From: Desulfovibrio intestinalis | GTDB lineage: Bacteria; Desulfobacterota; Desulfovibrionia; Desulfovibrionales; Desulfovibrionaceae | NCBI RefSeq assembly: GCF_014202345.1 | Contig: NZ_JACHGO010000004.1 | Location: 248,001-312,000, forward strand | DNA: 64,000 bases | Direction: 5' to 3' | Part shown: positions 34,981 to 43,752 of the stretch, piece by piece | Position numbering within the stretch: position 1 is the stretch's first letter | Layout of the letters: the number at the start of each line of letters is the position of its first letter | Made by a program: the position numbers and the translations under genes | Notes under the pieces: model-generated | What the model was told of the DNA's origin: nothing | Databases searched by the model: none | Seen by the model: the letters and a program-made list of their open reading frames with translations, nothing else

Positions 34981-37900
34981 CTATTTCTGAAGTATGCCTA
35001 TGAGTTTGTCCATTGTGGCCGATGCGTCGCCAAGCATCATGATGACGCCGGGCTTGCCATACAGGGTGTTGTCCACCCCGGCGTAACCGGGCTTGTCGTC
35101 ATAGTTGCAGATGATGACATTTTTGGCCTCGCCAGCCTTGAGGATGGGCATGCCGTAAATGGGCGTGCCTTCCGCAGTGTTGGCCGCAGGATTCACAACG
35201 TCGTTGGCCCCGATGACGATGGCCACATCAGCGTCGGCAAACATCGGGTTAACAACGTCCATTTCAAGCAGGTTTTCATAATCCACGTTGGCTTCGGCCA
35301 GCAGCACGTTCATGTGACCGGGCATACGGCCCGCCACAGGATGAATGCCGTAGCTCACCTTGACGCCCTTGGCTTCCAGCAGATCCGCAAGTTGCTTCAC
35401 CTTGTGCTGGGCCTGGGCCAGAGCCATGCCGTAACCGGGTACAATAACCACGCTCTTGGCATCCCGCAGCACCTTGTCCACCTGATCGCCGCCACCAGAC
35501 GCAGACGCAGCGGCAGGCGCAGCGCCCGCCGGGCTTTCGCCGTGCGCGTAAGCCAACAGCTTGTCAAAGCTCTTGGAGGCGTCGCCAGTCATGAGGATCA
35601 CGCCGTCGCGTTCGTACAGAGGATTGGGTACGCCAGCATAACCCGGCTTGTCGTCGTAGTTGCAGATGATGATGTTCTTGGCATCTTCAGCCTTGAGGAT
35701 GGGCATGCCATAGATGGGCGTGCCTTCCGCGCTGTTGGCCGCAGGGTTCACAACGTCGTTGGCCCCCACGATGATGACAAGGTCTGCCTCTGCAAACATC
35801 GGGTTCACGGTGTCCATTTCAAGCAGATTTTCGTAATCCACGTTGGCTTCGGCAAGCAGCACGTTCATGTGCCCGGGCATGCGGCCCGCCACAGGATGGA
35901 TGCCGTAGCTGATCTTGGCCCCCTTGCTTTCAAAGAGGTCGGCCAGCTGCTTCACCTTGTACTGCGCCTGGGCCAGAGCCATGCCGTAGCCGGGCACGAT
36001 GATCACGTTTTTGGCGTTTTGCACCAGGCTGGCGGCTGCGGCTTCCTTGCTGTCGCCGCCGGAAGCGGCAGCAGCGGCGGCCGGGCTTTCGCCAAGGGCA
36101 AAGCTCACCAGACGGTCCACGGTCTTGGCCGCGTCGCCCGTCATGAGGATCACGCCGTCACGCTCGTACAGGGGGTTGGGCACGCCAGCGTAGCCGGGCT
36201 TGTCGTCATAGTTGCAGATGATGATGTTCTTGCATTCGTCGGCCTTGAGGATGGGCATGCCGTAGATGGGCGTGCCTTCCGCAGTATTGGCCGCAGGGTT
36301 CACAACGTCGTTGGCCCCGATGACCACCACAAGGTCGGAATCCGCGAACATCGGATTTACAACGTCCATTTCCAGCAGGTCTTCGTAGTCCACATTGGCT
36401 TCGGCAAGCAGCACGTTCATGTGACCGGGCATGCGGCCCGCCACGGGATGGATGCCGTAGCTCACCTTGACGCCCTTGGCCACAAGCGCGTCGGCAAGCT
36501 GCTTCACCTTATGCTGGGCCTGGGCCAGAGCCATGCCGTAACCGGGCACGATAACAACGTTTTTGGCGTTTTGCACCAGTTTTGCGGCTGCGGCCTCCTG
36601 GCTGTCGCCACCGGAAGAGGCGCCTTCCGCCGCAGGGGCATTGCCCTGGGCGTAGTGCAGCAGTGTGTCAAAGGTCTTGGCGGCGTCGCCCAGCATAAGG
36701 TGTACGCCAGCCCGCTCGTACAGCGGGTTGGGCACGCCAGCGTAACCGGGCTTGTTATCGTAGTTGCAGATGATGATGTTTTTGGCTTTTTCAGCGTCAA
36801 GAATGGGCATGCCGTAAATGGGCGTGCCTTCGGCGCTGTTGGCCGCAGGATTCACAACGTCGTTGGCTCCAACCACGATAACAAGGTCGGCGTCCGCGAA
36901 CATCGGATTTACAACGTCCATTTCAAGCAGGTTTTCGTAGTCCACATTGGCTTCGGCAAGCAGCACGTTCATGTGGCCGGGCATGCGGCCCGCCACAGGA
37001 TGGATGCCGTAGCTCACCGTAGCGCCCTTGCTTTCCAGCAGGTCGGCAAGCTGCTTCACCTTGTGCTGGGCCTGGGCCAGAGCCATGCCGTAGCCGGGCA
37101 CAATGACCACTTTTTTGGCGCTCTGCACCAGCTTGGCAATGTCGGCCTCGCTGGATTTTGCCTGCGCGGGCGCGGCGGCAGCCTTGGGAGCGGCGGCCCT
37201 GGGCGCAACCACAGAGGATTCGCCAAGCAGGATGGACAGCAATTTTCTGTTCATGGCCTTGCACATGATGCGTGTCAGCAAAAAGCCCGACGAGCCGATG
37301 ATGCCGCCAATGGCCACCAGCAGGGGGTCATTGACTGCAAAACCCGCAATGGCCGCGCATACGCCGCCCATAGAGTTCAGCAGCGAAATGGTGATGGGCA
37401 TATCGGCCCCGCCCACGCGGATGGTAAAACCAACGCCAAAGGCCGTGCCGGTAAGGAACATCAAAAAGATGAAGAATCCGAACAAGAAGTGCGGGAATAT
37501 TGTGCCCATAAGCACAGAGAATCCCATAACGCCCAGAATACTCAGGATAATCTTTGTATGATCGGGAAGGATGATAGGTTTTTGCGGCAGAACCTGGTGC
37601 AGTTTGCCAGCGGCCACAAAGGAGCCCGTGATGGTGGTCATGCCCATAGCCAGAGCCAGGCAGGCGCTGCCGCGTTCAAAGGCAGAAGGCGCGCCTGTGT
37701 CCGTCAGGACGAGAAAGCTTACGATGGCCGCAGCCCCGCCGCCGATGCCGTGCAGAAAGGCGACCATCTGCGGCATCTGGATCATCTTGACCTTGTTGGA
37801 CAGGGTAAGCCCCAGAGTCATACCCACGGCAATGGCCAGCCACAGCGTGGGCGACAGCAGCGAACCGTCCTTGAACATGGTCACAAGAATGGCGAGACCC

Positions 37901-38022
37901 ATGGCCGAAGCGCAAAAAAGATTGCCCTTGACCGCGGTGGGAACCCTGTTCATGAGGCGCAGGCCAAAGAGAACAGACGCCACAAGAAGCCCGGCGATGA
38001 TGTTGTAGGTCAGTGCATTCAT
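34981..38022 (-). CDS. pntB: Transhydrogenase beta subunit with four tandem NADP-binding domains
   Basis: PntB is the beta subunit of proton-translocating transhydrogenase, which reduces NADP+ with NADH using the proton gradient. Here it has 1013 residues instead of about 460. Residues 1-265 are the normal membrane domain II (eight or nine helices, with the usual HGIGGGAAAI and GVGFTIRVGGADMP loops). Four complete domain IIIs follow at about 298-460, 482-643, 666-827 and 850-1013, spaced 184-185 residues apart and joined by Ala/Gly/Ser-rich linkers. Each copy has VPGYGMALAQAQ, GRMPGHMNVLLAEANVDYE, GANDVVNPAAN, EGTPIYGMPIL and NYDxKPGYAGV. Copy 4 ends differently (VDNTLYGKPG) from copies 1-3 (VPNPLYERxG). 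One unbroken frame with no frameshift. It follows pntAB by 54 bp. Confidence 0.95.
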   Translation of the reverse strand: MNALTYNIIAGLLVASVLFGLRLMNRVPTAVKGNLFCASAMGLAILVTMFKDGSLLSPTLWLAIAVGMTLGLTLSNKVKMIQMPQMVAFLHGIGGGAAAIVSFLVLTDTGAPSAFERGSACLALAMGMTTITGSFVAAGKLHQVLPQKPIILPDHTKIILSILGVMGFSVLMGTIFPHFLFGFFIFLMFLTGTAFGVGFTIRVGGADMPITISLLNSMGGVCAAIAGFAVNDPLLVAIGGIIGSSGFLLTRIMCKAMNRKLLSILLGESSVVAPRAAAPKAAAAPAQAKSSEADIAKLVQSAKKVVIVPGYGMALAQAQHKVKQLADLLESKGATVSYGIHPVAGRMPGHMNVLLAEANVDYENLLEMDVVNPMFADADLVIVVGANDVVNPAANSAEGTPIYGMPILDAEKAKNIIICNYDNKPGYAGVPNPLYERAGVHLMLGDAAKTFDTLLHYAQGNAPAAEGASSGGDSQEAAAAKLVQNAKNVVIVPGYGMALAQAQHKVKQLADALVAKGVKVSYGIHPVAGRMPGHMNVLLAEANVDYEDLLEMDVVNPMFADSDLVVVIGANDVVNPAANTAEGTPIYGMPILKADECKNIIICNYDDKPGYAGVPNPLYERDGVILMTGDAAKTVDRLVSFALGESPAAAAAASGGDSKEAAAASLVQNAKNVIIVPGYGMALAQAQYKVKQLADLFESKGAKISYGIHPVAGRMPGHMNVLLAEANVDYENLLEMDTVNPMFAEADLVIIVGANDVVNPAANSAEGTPIYGMPILKAEDAKNIIICNYDDKPGYAGVPNPLYERDGVILMTGDASKSFDKLLAYAHGESPAGAAPAAASASGGGDQVDKVLRDAKSVVIVPGYGMALAQAQHKVKQLADLLEAKGVKVSYGIHPVAGRMPGHMNVLLAEANVDYENLLEMDVVNPMFADADVAIVIGANDVVNPAANTAEGTPIYGMPILKAGEAKNVIICNYDDKPGYAGVDNTLYGKPGVIMMLGDASATMDKLIGILQK
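34984..37131 (-). repeat. Four tandem coding repeats of domain III within pntB
   Basis: Coding blocks at about 37131-36643, 36579-36094, 36027-35542 and 35475-34984, with a period of 552-555 bp. The repeats are highly similar but not identical. Differences include QAQYKVKQ in copy 3 only, NYDNKPG in copy 1 versus NYDDKPG in the others, and linkers of different sequence. Confidence 0.95.
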
Positions 38023-38076
38023 GTCACAGCAACCCTTATTCTGATTTATGGTTGAGGCAAAGGCCAGAACGAAGGA

Positions 38077-38358
38077 TTACTTCTTTTTCCCGGCGACCAT
38101 GCGGAGCATCTTGTGGGTAATATCAAACCCGCCGAAAACGTTCACAATAGCCATAGCAACGGCAATGGCGCCCAGGATGGTGAAAAAGACGGAGCCTGCA
38201 ATGTAGGTCGCCGTCACCGCACCAAGAATGATGACGCCCGAAAGGGCATTCATGGCCGACATCAGAGGCGTGTGCAGCAGGCTCGGCACATGGCTGATGA
38301 TCTTGTAGCCAAGCAGCGTCGATACAATGAACACTGCCAGCAGGGTAAGTGGGGTCAT
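38077..38358 (-). CDS. pntAB: Transhydrogenase alpha subunit, membrane part
   Basis: A 93-residue protein with three hydrophobic helices, equivalent to the C-terminal membrane segment of E. coli PntA. The conserved HTPLMSAMNALSGVIILGA block is the family hallmark. It forms part of the proton path with domain II of PntB. The frame is open to 38394, but AAGGAAG precedes the ATG at 38358. It sits between pntAA and pntB in the same order as in Rhodospirillum rubrum, where the alpha subunit is likewise split. Confidence 0.92.
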   Translation of the reverse strand: MTPLTLLAVFIVSTLLGYKIISHVPSLLHTPLMSAMNALSGVIILGAVTATYIAGSVFFTILGAIAVAMAIVNVFGGFDITHKMLRMVAGKKK

Positions 38359-38440
38359 ATGCTCTTCCTTGAATAGTATTTTCCGGGACTTCACGCTGCA
38401 AGCCCGGGCGGCAAACGCCGCCCGGGCTGTCAGTCAGGAA

Positions 38441-39613
38441 TTAAAGCCCCATGGCCTCACGCGCGCCACGGTGGACAATCTGCTTGTCGATAGTGGTCAG
38501 CGTGGATTCGATGATGGGATCGCTCTTGTCCAGCACGATCTTGCCGTCCTGAGCCAGGAAGGAAAGCAGCTGATACACGTTGTTGGCAAACATCCAGGTG
38601 GAACTGGTGGGCATCATGCCGGGGATGTTCTTGGTGCCGTCGATGCTTACGCCGTGCTTGACCACCACTTCGCCGGCATCGGTCAGTTCGCAGTTGCCGC
38701 CCTGGTCGATGGAGATGTCAACAATGCTGGAGCCGGGAGCCATAGAGGCCACCATTTCCTTGGTGATCAGGATGGGAGCCAGCTTGCCGGGGATGAGGGC
38801 GCACAGGATGATGATGTCCGCATCCTTCACCAGAGGCTTGAGGGCTTCACGTTCCTTGTTGAGCCATTCGTCGCTCAAACGCTGGGCATAGCCGCCTTCG
38901 CCAATGGCCACATCAGCGGGCACGCCCACGTCAAAGCTCTTGGCCCCAAGGCTGGTGGACTGTTCGCGCGCGTCGGGACGGATATCCACGGCGGTCACGA
39001 CAGCGCCAAGGCGCTTGGCCGTGGCAACAGCCTGCAAACCAGCCACGCCCGTGCCGATGACCAGCACGTTGGCAGGTTTGATAACGCCCACGGCCGTGCC
39101 CACCATAGGCATGAACTTGGCCAGACGGTTGGCGGCCATAAGCACGCCCTTGTAGCCGGCAACCGTGCTCATGGAGGTCAGGGCGTCCATGCCCTGAGCA
39201 CGCGAAATACGCGGAATACCGTCAAGCGTGATGCTGATCACGCCTGTGGCCGCCAGCTTTTTCATCATTTCATGGTTCACCGGCGCGGCGGGGTGCAGGA
39301 ACGTGATCAGGTACTGGCCGTCACGCACCATTTCCGCTTCGTGCTTGTTCACTTTTTCGTTGAACAGCGGTTCCTTGACCTTCAGGATCACGTCAGCCTT
39401 GGCAAAGATTTCCTGAACGTCTTCAACAATCTTGCCGCCAGCTTCAACGTAAGCGGCGTCGGAGAAAAACGCGCCTTCGCCCGCACCCTTTTCAATCAGA
39501 ACCGTCGCGCCTTCGGCAACCATCTTCTTGACGGTATCAGGAGTTGAAGACACGCGGCGTTCGCCGTGCATGATTTCTGTCGGCACACCGATGGTCATAC
39601 CCTGAAATTTCAT
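38441..39613 (-). CDS. pntAA: Transhydrogenase alpha subunit, NAD-binding domain I
   Basis: A 390-residue soluble subunit that binds NAD(H) and passes hydride to domain III. It belongs to the alanine dehydrogenase/PNT family: GVPTEIMHGERRVSSTPDTV at the N-terminus, RISRAQGMDALTSMSTVAGYKG (the RQD-loop-like region) and the Rossmann loop VIGTGVAGLQAVATAKRLGAVVTAVDIRP near residue 175. Length matches R. rubrum PntAA. TTAAGGAG precedes the ATG. It is first of three pnt genes. A lone alanine dehydrogenase is excluded by the pntAB and pntB neighbours. Confidence 0.94.
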   Translation of the reverse strand: MKFQGMTIGVPTEIMHGERRVSSTPDTVKKMVAEGATVLIEKGAGEGAFFSDAAYVEAGGKIVEDVQEIFAKADVILKVKEPLFNEKVNKHEAEMVRDGQYLITFLHPAAPVNHEMMKKLAATGVISITLDGIPRISRAQGMDALTSMSTVAGYKGVLMAANRLAKFMPMVGTAVGVIKPANVLVIGTGVAGLQAVATAKRLGAVVTAVDIRPDAREQSTSLGAKSFDVGVPADVAIGEGGYAQRLSDEWLNKEREALKPLVKDADIIILCALIPGKLAPILITKEMVASMAPGSSIVDISIDQGGNCELTDAGEVVVKHGVSIDGTKNIPGMMPTSSTWMFANNVYQLLSFLAQDGKIVLDKSDPIIESTLTTIDKQIVHRGAREAMGL

Positions 39614-39708
39614 TATAAGACTCCTTAAGACTTTAGGTGCTCTTGCTATATAGTTTGTGCGGCAACCTGCGCACTATGCGAGGTTGTCGCCACACGGTAC
39701 TGGAAAAA

Positions 39709-41100
39709 CTAGGCTTTCTGGACGTCTTTTTTGTTCCAGCCAAGCATGTTGTACAAAACGTTGATGCCAATAAGCCAAATCGGCCCAACTATCATGGCTA
39801 TGCGCGTGGAGTCGCCAAGGCTCAGAATCACATATACAAATGCCAGACCCGCCAACGCGAAATAGTTGGAATAGGGGTACCAGGGCATCTTGTATGCGGT
39901 ATTGGCAACTTCCTCGGGCGTCTTGGCGGATCGGGATTTCATCTGCACGATGATAATGGTGCCCCAGATCCACACAACAGCAAACGTGGCGACGCTGGTC
40001 ACGATGAGGAAGACTTCTTCAGGCACGATGTAGTTCAGGAACACGCCGATAAGCATGATGCACGAAGACACCAGAATGCCGCGCGCGGGCACGTTGGCCC
40101 GGCTGGTCTGGGCAAAGTACTTGGGCGCACGGTCTTGCAGGGCCAGGTTGTAAAGCATACGGCCGTTACTGTAGATGCCGCTGTTGCATGAAGACAGAGC
40201 GGCGGTGGCGACCACGAAGTTGATGATGCCAGCGGCGGCGGCGATACCGATGTTTTTGAAGGTCAGCACAAAGGGGCTGCCGTGCACGCCAATTTCATTC
40301 CAGGGGAAGATACTCATGATGACGAACAGAGCGCCGATGTAGAACAGCAGAATACGCCACAGCACCTTGTTGATGGCCGAAGGAATGGATTTTTCGGGGT
40401 TGCAGGCTTCACCAGCCGTAACGCCGATAAGTTCGATACCCACAAAGGCGAACATAACCATTGAAAGGGCCATAAACACGCCGGTCATACCGTTGGGCAG
40501 GAAGCCGCCCTCAAGCGCGTACAGATTGCTGATGCCCGTGGGCACCCCGCCGTGGCCGAGACCGAACAGAATAATGCCAAGACCAATGGCTATCATGGCA
40601 ATAATGACCACAACCTTGATGAGGGCGAACCAAAATTCAAATTCGCCAAAAAGCTTTACTGAAATAAGGTTGACGGTTGTCATGGCCACCAGCGCCATCA
40701 GCGCTGGAATCCACTGTGGCAAGTCTGGCCACCAGAAGGTGCAGTACACCCCCACTGCTGTGATTTCAGCCATGCCGGTTACAATCCACACGAACCAATA
40801 GGTCCAGCCAGTTATGTAGCCCATACGCGGACCCATAAACATGTTCGCGTAGGCGCTGAACGAGCCGGACACGGGATAGGCAACAGCCACTTCTCCCAGG
40901 GCGCGCATGACAAAGAAAATGATTATTCCGCCAATGAGGTAGGACAGCAGCAAGCCAGGGCCAGCGGTTCTGATGGCCGTGCTCGATCCCAGGAACAGGC
41001 CTACGCCAATAGCTCCGCCGATGGCGATAAGCTGAATATGTCTTGACTCCAACCCTCGGGTCAGTTTTTCACCAGTTACGCCTGTGTTTTCGCTCGACAT
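39709..41100 (-). CDS. cycA: APC-family amino acid permease, CycA-like
   Basis: A 463-residue inner-membrane transporter of about 12 helices. It belongs to the AAT subgroup of the APC superfamily: LTRGLESRHIQLIAIGGAIGVGLFLGS at the N-terminus, AGPGLLLSYLIGG, GWTYWFVWIVTGMAEITAVGVY, and the GIELIGVTAGEACNPEKSIPSAIN signature. It is closest by eye to CycA/AnsP/ProY. The next gene upstream is alanine racemase, which favours D-/L-alanine, glycine or D-serine as substrate. AAGGAGACC before the ATG at 41100 fixes the start; the frame continues to 41151. It lies upstream of pntAA on the same strand, 95 bp apart. Confidence 0.78.
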   Translation of the reverse strand: MSSENTGVTGEKLTRGLESRHIQLIAIGGAIGVGLFLGSSTAIRTAGPGLLLSYLIGGIIIFFVMRALGEVAVAYPVSGSFSAYANMFMGPRMGYITGWTYWFVWIVTGMAEITAVGVYCTFWWPDLPQWIPALMALVAMTTVNLISVKLFGEFEFWFALIKVVVIIAMIAIGLGIILFGLGHGGVPTGISNLYALEGGFLPNGMTGVFMALSMVMFAFVGIELIGVTAGEACNPEKSIPSAINKVLWRILLFYIGALFVIMSIFPWNEIGVHGSPFVLTFKNIGIAAAAGIINFVVATAALSSCNSGIYSNGRMLYNLALQDRAPKYFAQTSRANVPARGILVSSCIMLIGVFLNYIVPEEVFLIVTSVATFAVVWIWGTIIIVQMKSRSAKTPEEVANTAYKMPWYPYSNYFALAGLAFVYVILSLGDSTRIAMIVGPIWLIGINVLYNMLGWNKKDVQKA

Positions 41101-41319
41101 ATGGTCTCCTTGCAAAACCTTGAACGAATTTGAATGCGAGTTCTTAGACAACGAGGTTTTGTGAGTGGGGGGAGCCTCCTTTTCCTCTTGAGTGTGGTGT
41201 ATTCATCTCGGGCGGGATCCGGTCATCCGCATATGACCTGAATCACCTGACCACGGGACACTACGGCATTCTTTTCAATACAAGACGTTGCAACTGACGG
41301 CATGTGAACGGCAACAAGC

Positions 41320-42477
41320 TCATTCTACATACACTCGGGGCACACGTTTGCCCACCATGCACACGATTTCATAGTTAATGGTACCCAGATGGGCGGCAAG
41401 TTCATCGGCAGGCAATTTCGCGCCGCCGAAAAGCAGCACTTCATCGCCCACAGCGGCCTCTGGTATGTGGGTCACATCGGCCATGCACTGGTCCATGCAA
41501 ATGCGCCCCACCACTGGCGCGCGCTCTCCACGCACAAGCACTACGGCCTTCTTGCTGAGCATACGTGTGTATCCGTCAGCGTAGCCAATGGGTATGGTGG
41601 CGAGAGTACTGTCTTTCTGCGTATGAAAAATGCTGCCATAGCTCACGCCCACGCCGGGCGGCACCTGCTTGACCATGGCCAGACGCGCCTTGAGTTGCAT
41701 GGCAGGACGCAGTTCAATGGGCAGGGGGCATTCGTCCGAGGGTTTTAACCCATAAAGGATTATGCCCGCGCGTACCATGTCCATCTGGGCTTCTGGCATG
41801 GAGAGTATGGCGGCGCTGTTGGCGCAATGTTTGATGGCAAGGCGTATGCCCGAAGCCTCAACCGCGGCCAGGGCAGCCTGAAAGCGCCCGAACTGCTTGA
41901 GGCAGTAGGAGCGGTCGGCGCTGTCCGAGCTGGCGAAGTGGGTGAACATGCCCTCAAGCACAACATTGGGCAGGCTGGACACATACGAGCAAAAAGCCGC
42001 AGCCTCTTCAGGGCGCACGCCGATTCTGGTCATGCCTGTGTCTACCTTGACATGCACCTTGACGGACATGCCAAGATTTACCGCAGCGGCAGACAGGGCC
42101 TCTGCCTGTTCTTTGCTGAAAATGGTCTGGGTAATGTGGTTGCTGACCACAAAGGGTGCAGCCTGGGGCGGCGTATAGCCAAGTATCAGAATGGGCAGGG
42201 TGATGCCCCCCGCCCGCAGTGCAGCAGCCTCGTCAAGAATGGCCACGCCAAGATAGCCTGCGCCCAGGGCCGCAGCTTCATGCGCAAGAGGGATGGCCCC
42301 GTGCCCGTAGCCGTCTGCCTTGATGATGGGGCAAAAAATTACCCCCGGCTTCAAAAGCGACCGTATCTGACGCATGTTGTGACGCAGCGCCGAAAGACTT
42401 ATTTCCGCCCACACGGGCCTGTCAAAACTGACCACAACGTCCTCCTGCCCGGATAGCGCAGTACCCGTGGCCGACAT
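41320..42477 (-). CDS. alr: Alanine racemase
   Basis: A PLP enzyme of 385 residues that interconverts L- and D-alanine, giving D-Ala for peptidoglycan or feeding D-Ala into catabolism. The PLP Lys is in IIKADGYGHGA near residue 53, the second catalytic base Tyr in VSYGSIFHT, and the MCMDQ-like block in RICMDQCMADVT. The C-terminal beta-domain is complete. Residues 1-16 are an extra leader not needed for the fold, so the start may be slightly internal. It is co-directional with the CycA-like permease (219 bp gap), suggesting alanine uptake and racemisation together. Confidence 0.94.
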   Translation of the reverse strand: MSATGTALSGQEDVVVSFDRPVWAEISLSALRHNMRQIRSLLKPGVIFCPIIKADGYGHGAIPLAHEAAALGAGYLGVAILDEAAALRAGGITLPILILGYTPPQAAPFVVSNHITQTIFSKEQAEALSAAAVNLGMSVKVHVKVDTGMTRIGVRPEEAAAFCSYVSSLPNVVLEGMFTHFASSDSADRSYCLKQFGRFQAALAAVEASGIRLAIKHCANSAAILSMPEAQMDMVRAGIILYGLKPSDECPLPIELRPAMQLKARLAMVKQVPPGVGVSYGSIFHTQKDSTLATIPIGYADGYTRMLSKKAVVLVRGERAPVVGRICMDQCMADVTHIPEAAVGDEVLLFGGAKLPADELAAHLGTINYEIVCMVGKRVPRVYVE

Positions 42478-43179
42478 TCTCTATATATGGACTTATCTGC
42501 CCATATGAAAACTGCCTACGAACACAAACCTGTAAAGATGTAGCAACCTGAACCCGTCATACGGCTTTAACTGCTGCCCCTGGAGATGCAAAACAACTCG
42601 TTACCAGATTAAAAAATGTTTTTTCAAACATGTGCATCTTTCATTGGCCGCAAAAAATCCCTCTAGAAAATTCGATTATATATCGCCTACCAATATAGGC
42701 GGTGTTATCATAATATGTACAATTGATACCACGAGAAAACACCTATGTCCATGCTTGCAAAAAATTTGCAGCATGTTTTTGAGCATTCTTTTTCTCATCA
42801 AATCAATTTGATTATTTTTCAGCACGTTACAACTCAAATTACTTTATTACCCGAGATTCAGTGGCATGGTTTCCTTGCCATAGCCTGCCAAAAAACTCTT
42901 GCCCGTCAATTACGGCAACAGTTCAAATCAGCAAAAATCCGCACTGCAGGCTGTCTTGAAGTTCATCCGGTTCGATCAATCAACCAGCAGCGTCATATAC
43001 ACTTGTACGTATCGCTTACAATTTTTTGTAAGCAGCTTTCTACAGCTAACCATGCCTAAGTACAAAATTTATCAGATCATTCATCACTCAAACACTTGCA
43101 GGCATTTTTTAAGCGCAAGTATGACTTCCTGAGACTCTTTCAAAGGCACGACATAAAAATCTGCCGTCAAACTTCGTTA
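42478..43179. other. AT-rich intergenic region
   Basis: About 700 bases, markedly AT-rich from 42590. It contains a small stem CGCCTA/TAGGCG (42684-42701) and one modest plus-strand open frame, listed separately. Otherwise no signal was recognised. Confidence 0.35.
42745..43059 (+). CDS. Hypothetical 104-residue ORF in AT-rich DNA
   Basis: Open frame of 104 codons rich in His, Gln and Phe, without membrane segment or recognised motif. Upstream is ACGAGAAAACACC, at best a weak ribosome site. Base composition differs from all surrounding genes. It may be a foreign fragment or chance, and no function can be suggested. Confidence 0.25.
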   Translation: MSMLAKNLQHVFEHSFSHQINLIIFQHVTTQITLLPEIQWHGFLAIACQKTLARQLRQQFKSAKIRTAGCLEVHPVRSINQQRHIHLYVSLTIFCKQLSTANHA

Positions 43180-43743
43180 TTACAGACGATCAAAGGGTTG
43201 CTGCCCCATTTCATAGTAATTTCCGCCTTCCACATCCATAACCACAATGGCGGGAAAATCCTCTACTTCCAGAGCGGCCAGGGCCTCCGGACCCAAATCC
43301 GCATAGGCCAGCACCGTATATTTTTTGATGCTGCGGGCTATCAGCGCTCCGGCTCCGCCAATGGCCGCAAGGTACGGGGCTTCATAACGCCGCAGGGCCT
43401 CCGCCACTTCCGCACTGCGGTAACCCTTGCCGATCATGCCTTTGAGGCCTTGCTGCAACAGTTGCGGGGTATAGGCGTCCATACGGCCCGAGGTTGTAGG
43501 CCCGGCTGCGCCAATAACCTGGCCGGGGCGCGCGGGGCTTGGCCCCACATAATACACGACGGCACCCCTCATATCCACGGGCAGGGCTTCGCCCCGTTCC
43601 AGGCATTCCACCATGCGCTTGTGCGCCGCATCGCGTGCGGCCAGCAATGTGCCGCTGATAAGTACCCTGTCGCCAGCGCGCAAAGAGCGGGCAGTGGCGT
43701 CGTCAAAAGGAGCCGTGATGCGCTTAACATCCTGATCTGCCAT
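43180..43743 (-). CDS. Class I fumarate hydratase, beta subunit
   Basis: A 187-residue C-terminal half of an Fe-S hydro-lyase (tartrate/fumarate type). Visible family blocks are LRAGDRVLISGTLLAARDAAHKRM, VVYYVGPSPARPGQVIGAAGPTTSGRMD, GKGYRS, and AIGGAGALIARSIKKYTVLAYADLGPEA. It combines with the alpha subunit (10 bp upstream) to hydrate fumarate to malate. An L-tartrate dehydratase has the same two-subunit design, but fumarase is more likely in a fumarate-metabolising sulphate reducer. Confidence 0.88.
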   Translation of the reverse strand: MADQDVKRITAPFDDATARSLRAGDRVLISGTLLAARDAAHKRMVECLERGEALPVDMRGAVVYYVGPSPARPGQVIGAAGPTTSGRMDAYTPQLLQQGLKGMIGKGYRSAEVAEALRRYEAPYLAAIGGAGALIARSIKKYTVLAYADLGPEALAALEVEDFPAIVVMDVEGGNYYEMGQQPFDRL

Positions 43744-43752
43744 AACGGTCTC

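Noticed and set aside
34981..38022. pntB repeats as an assembly artefact or a CRISPR-like array
   Set aside because: The four units differ at many residues and in their linkers, and each keeps the reading frame and NADP motifs. Unit length (about 552 bp) and coding nature exclude CRISPR. Long-read confirmation is still desirable.
35314..38055. A 913-codon plus-strand open frame opposite pntB with its own internal repeats
   Set aside because: It is the mirror of the repetitive, GC-biased pntB coding strand. It has no ribosome site, is rich in His/Gly/Arg in a way typical of antisense frames, and resembles no family.
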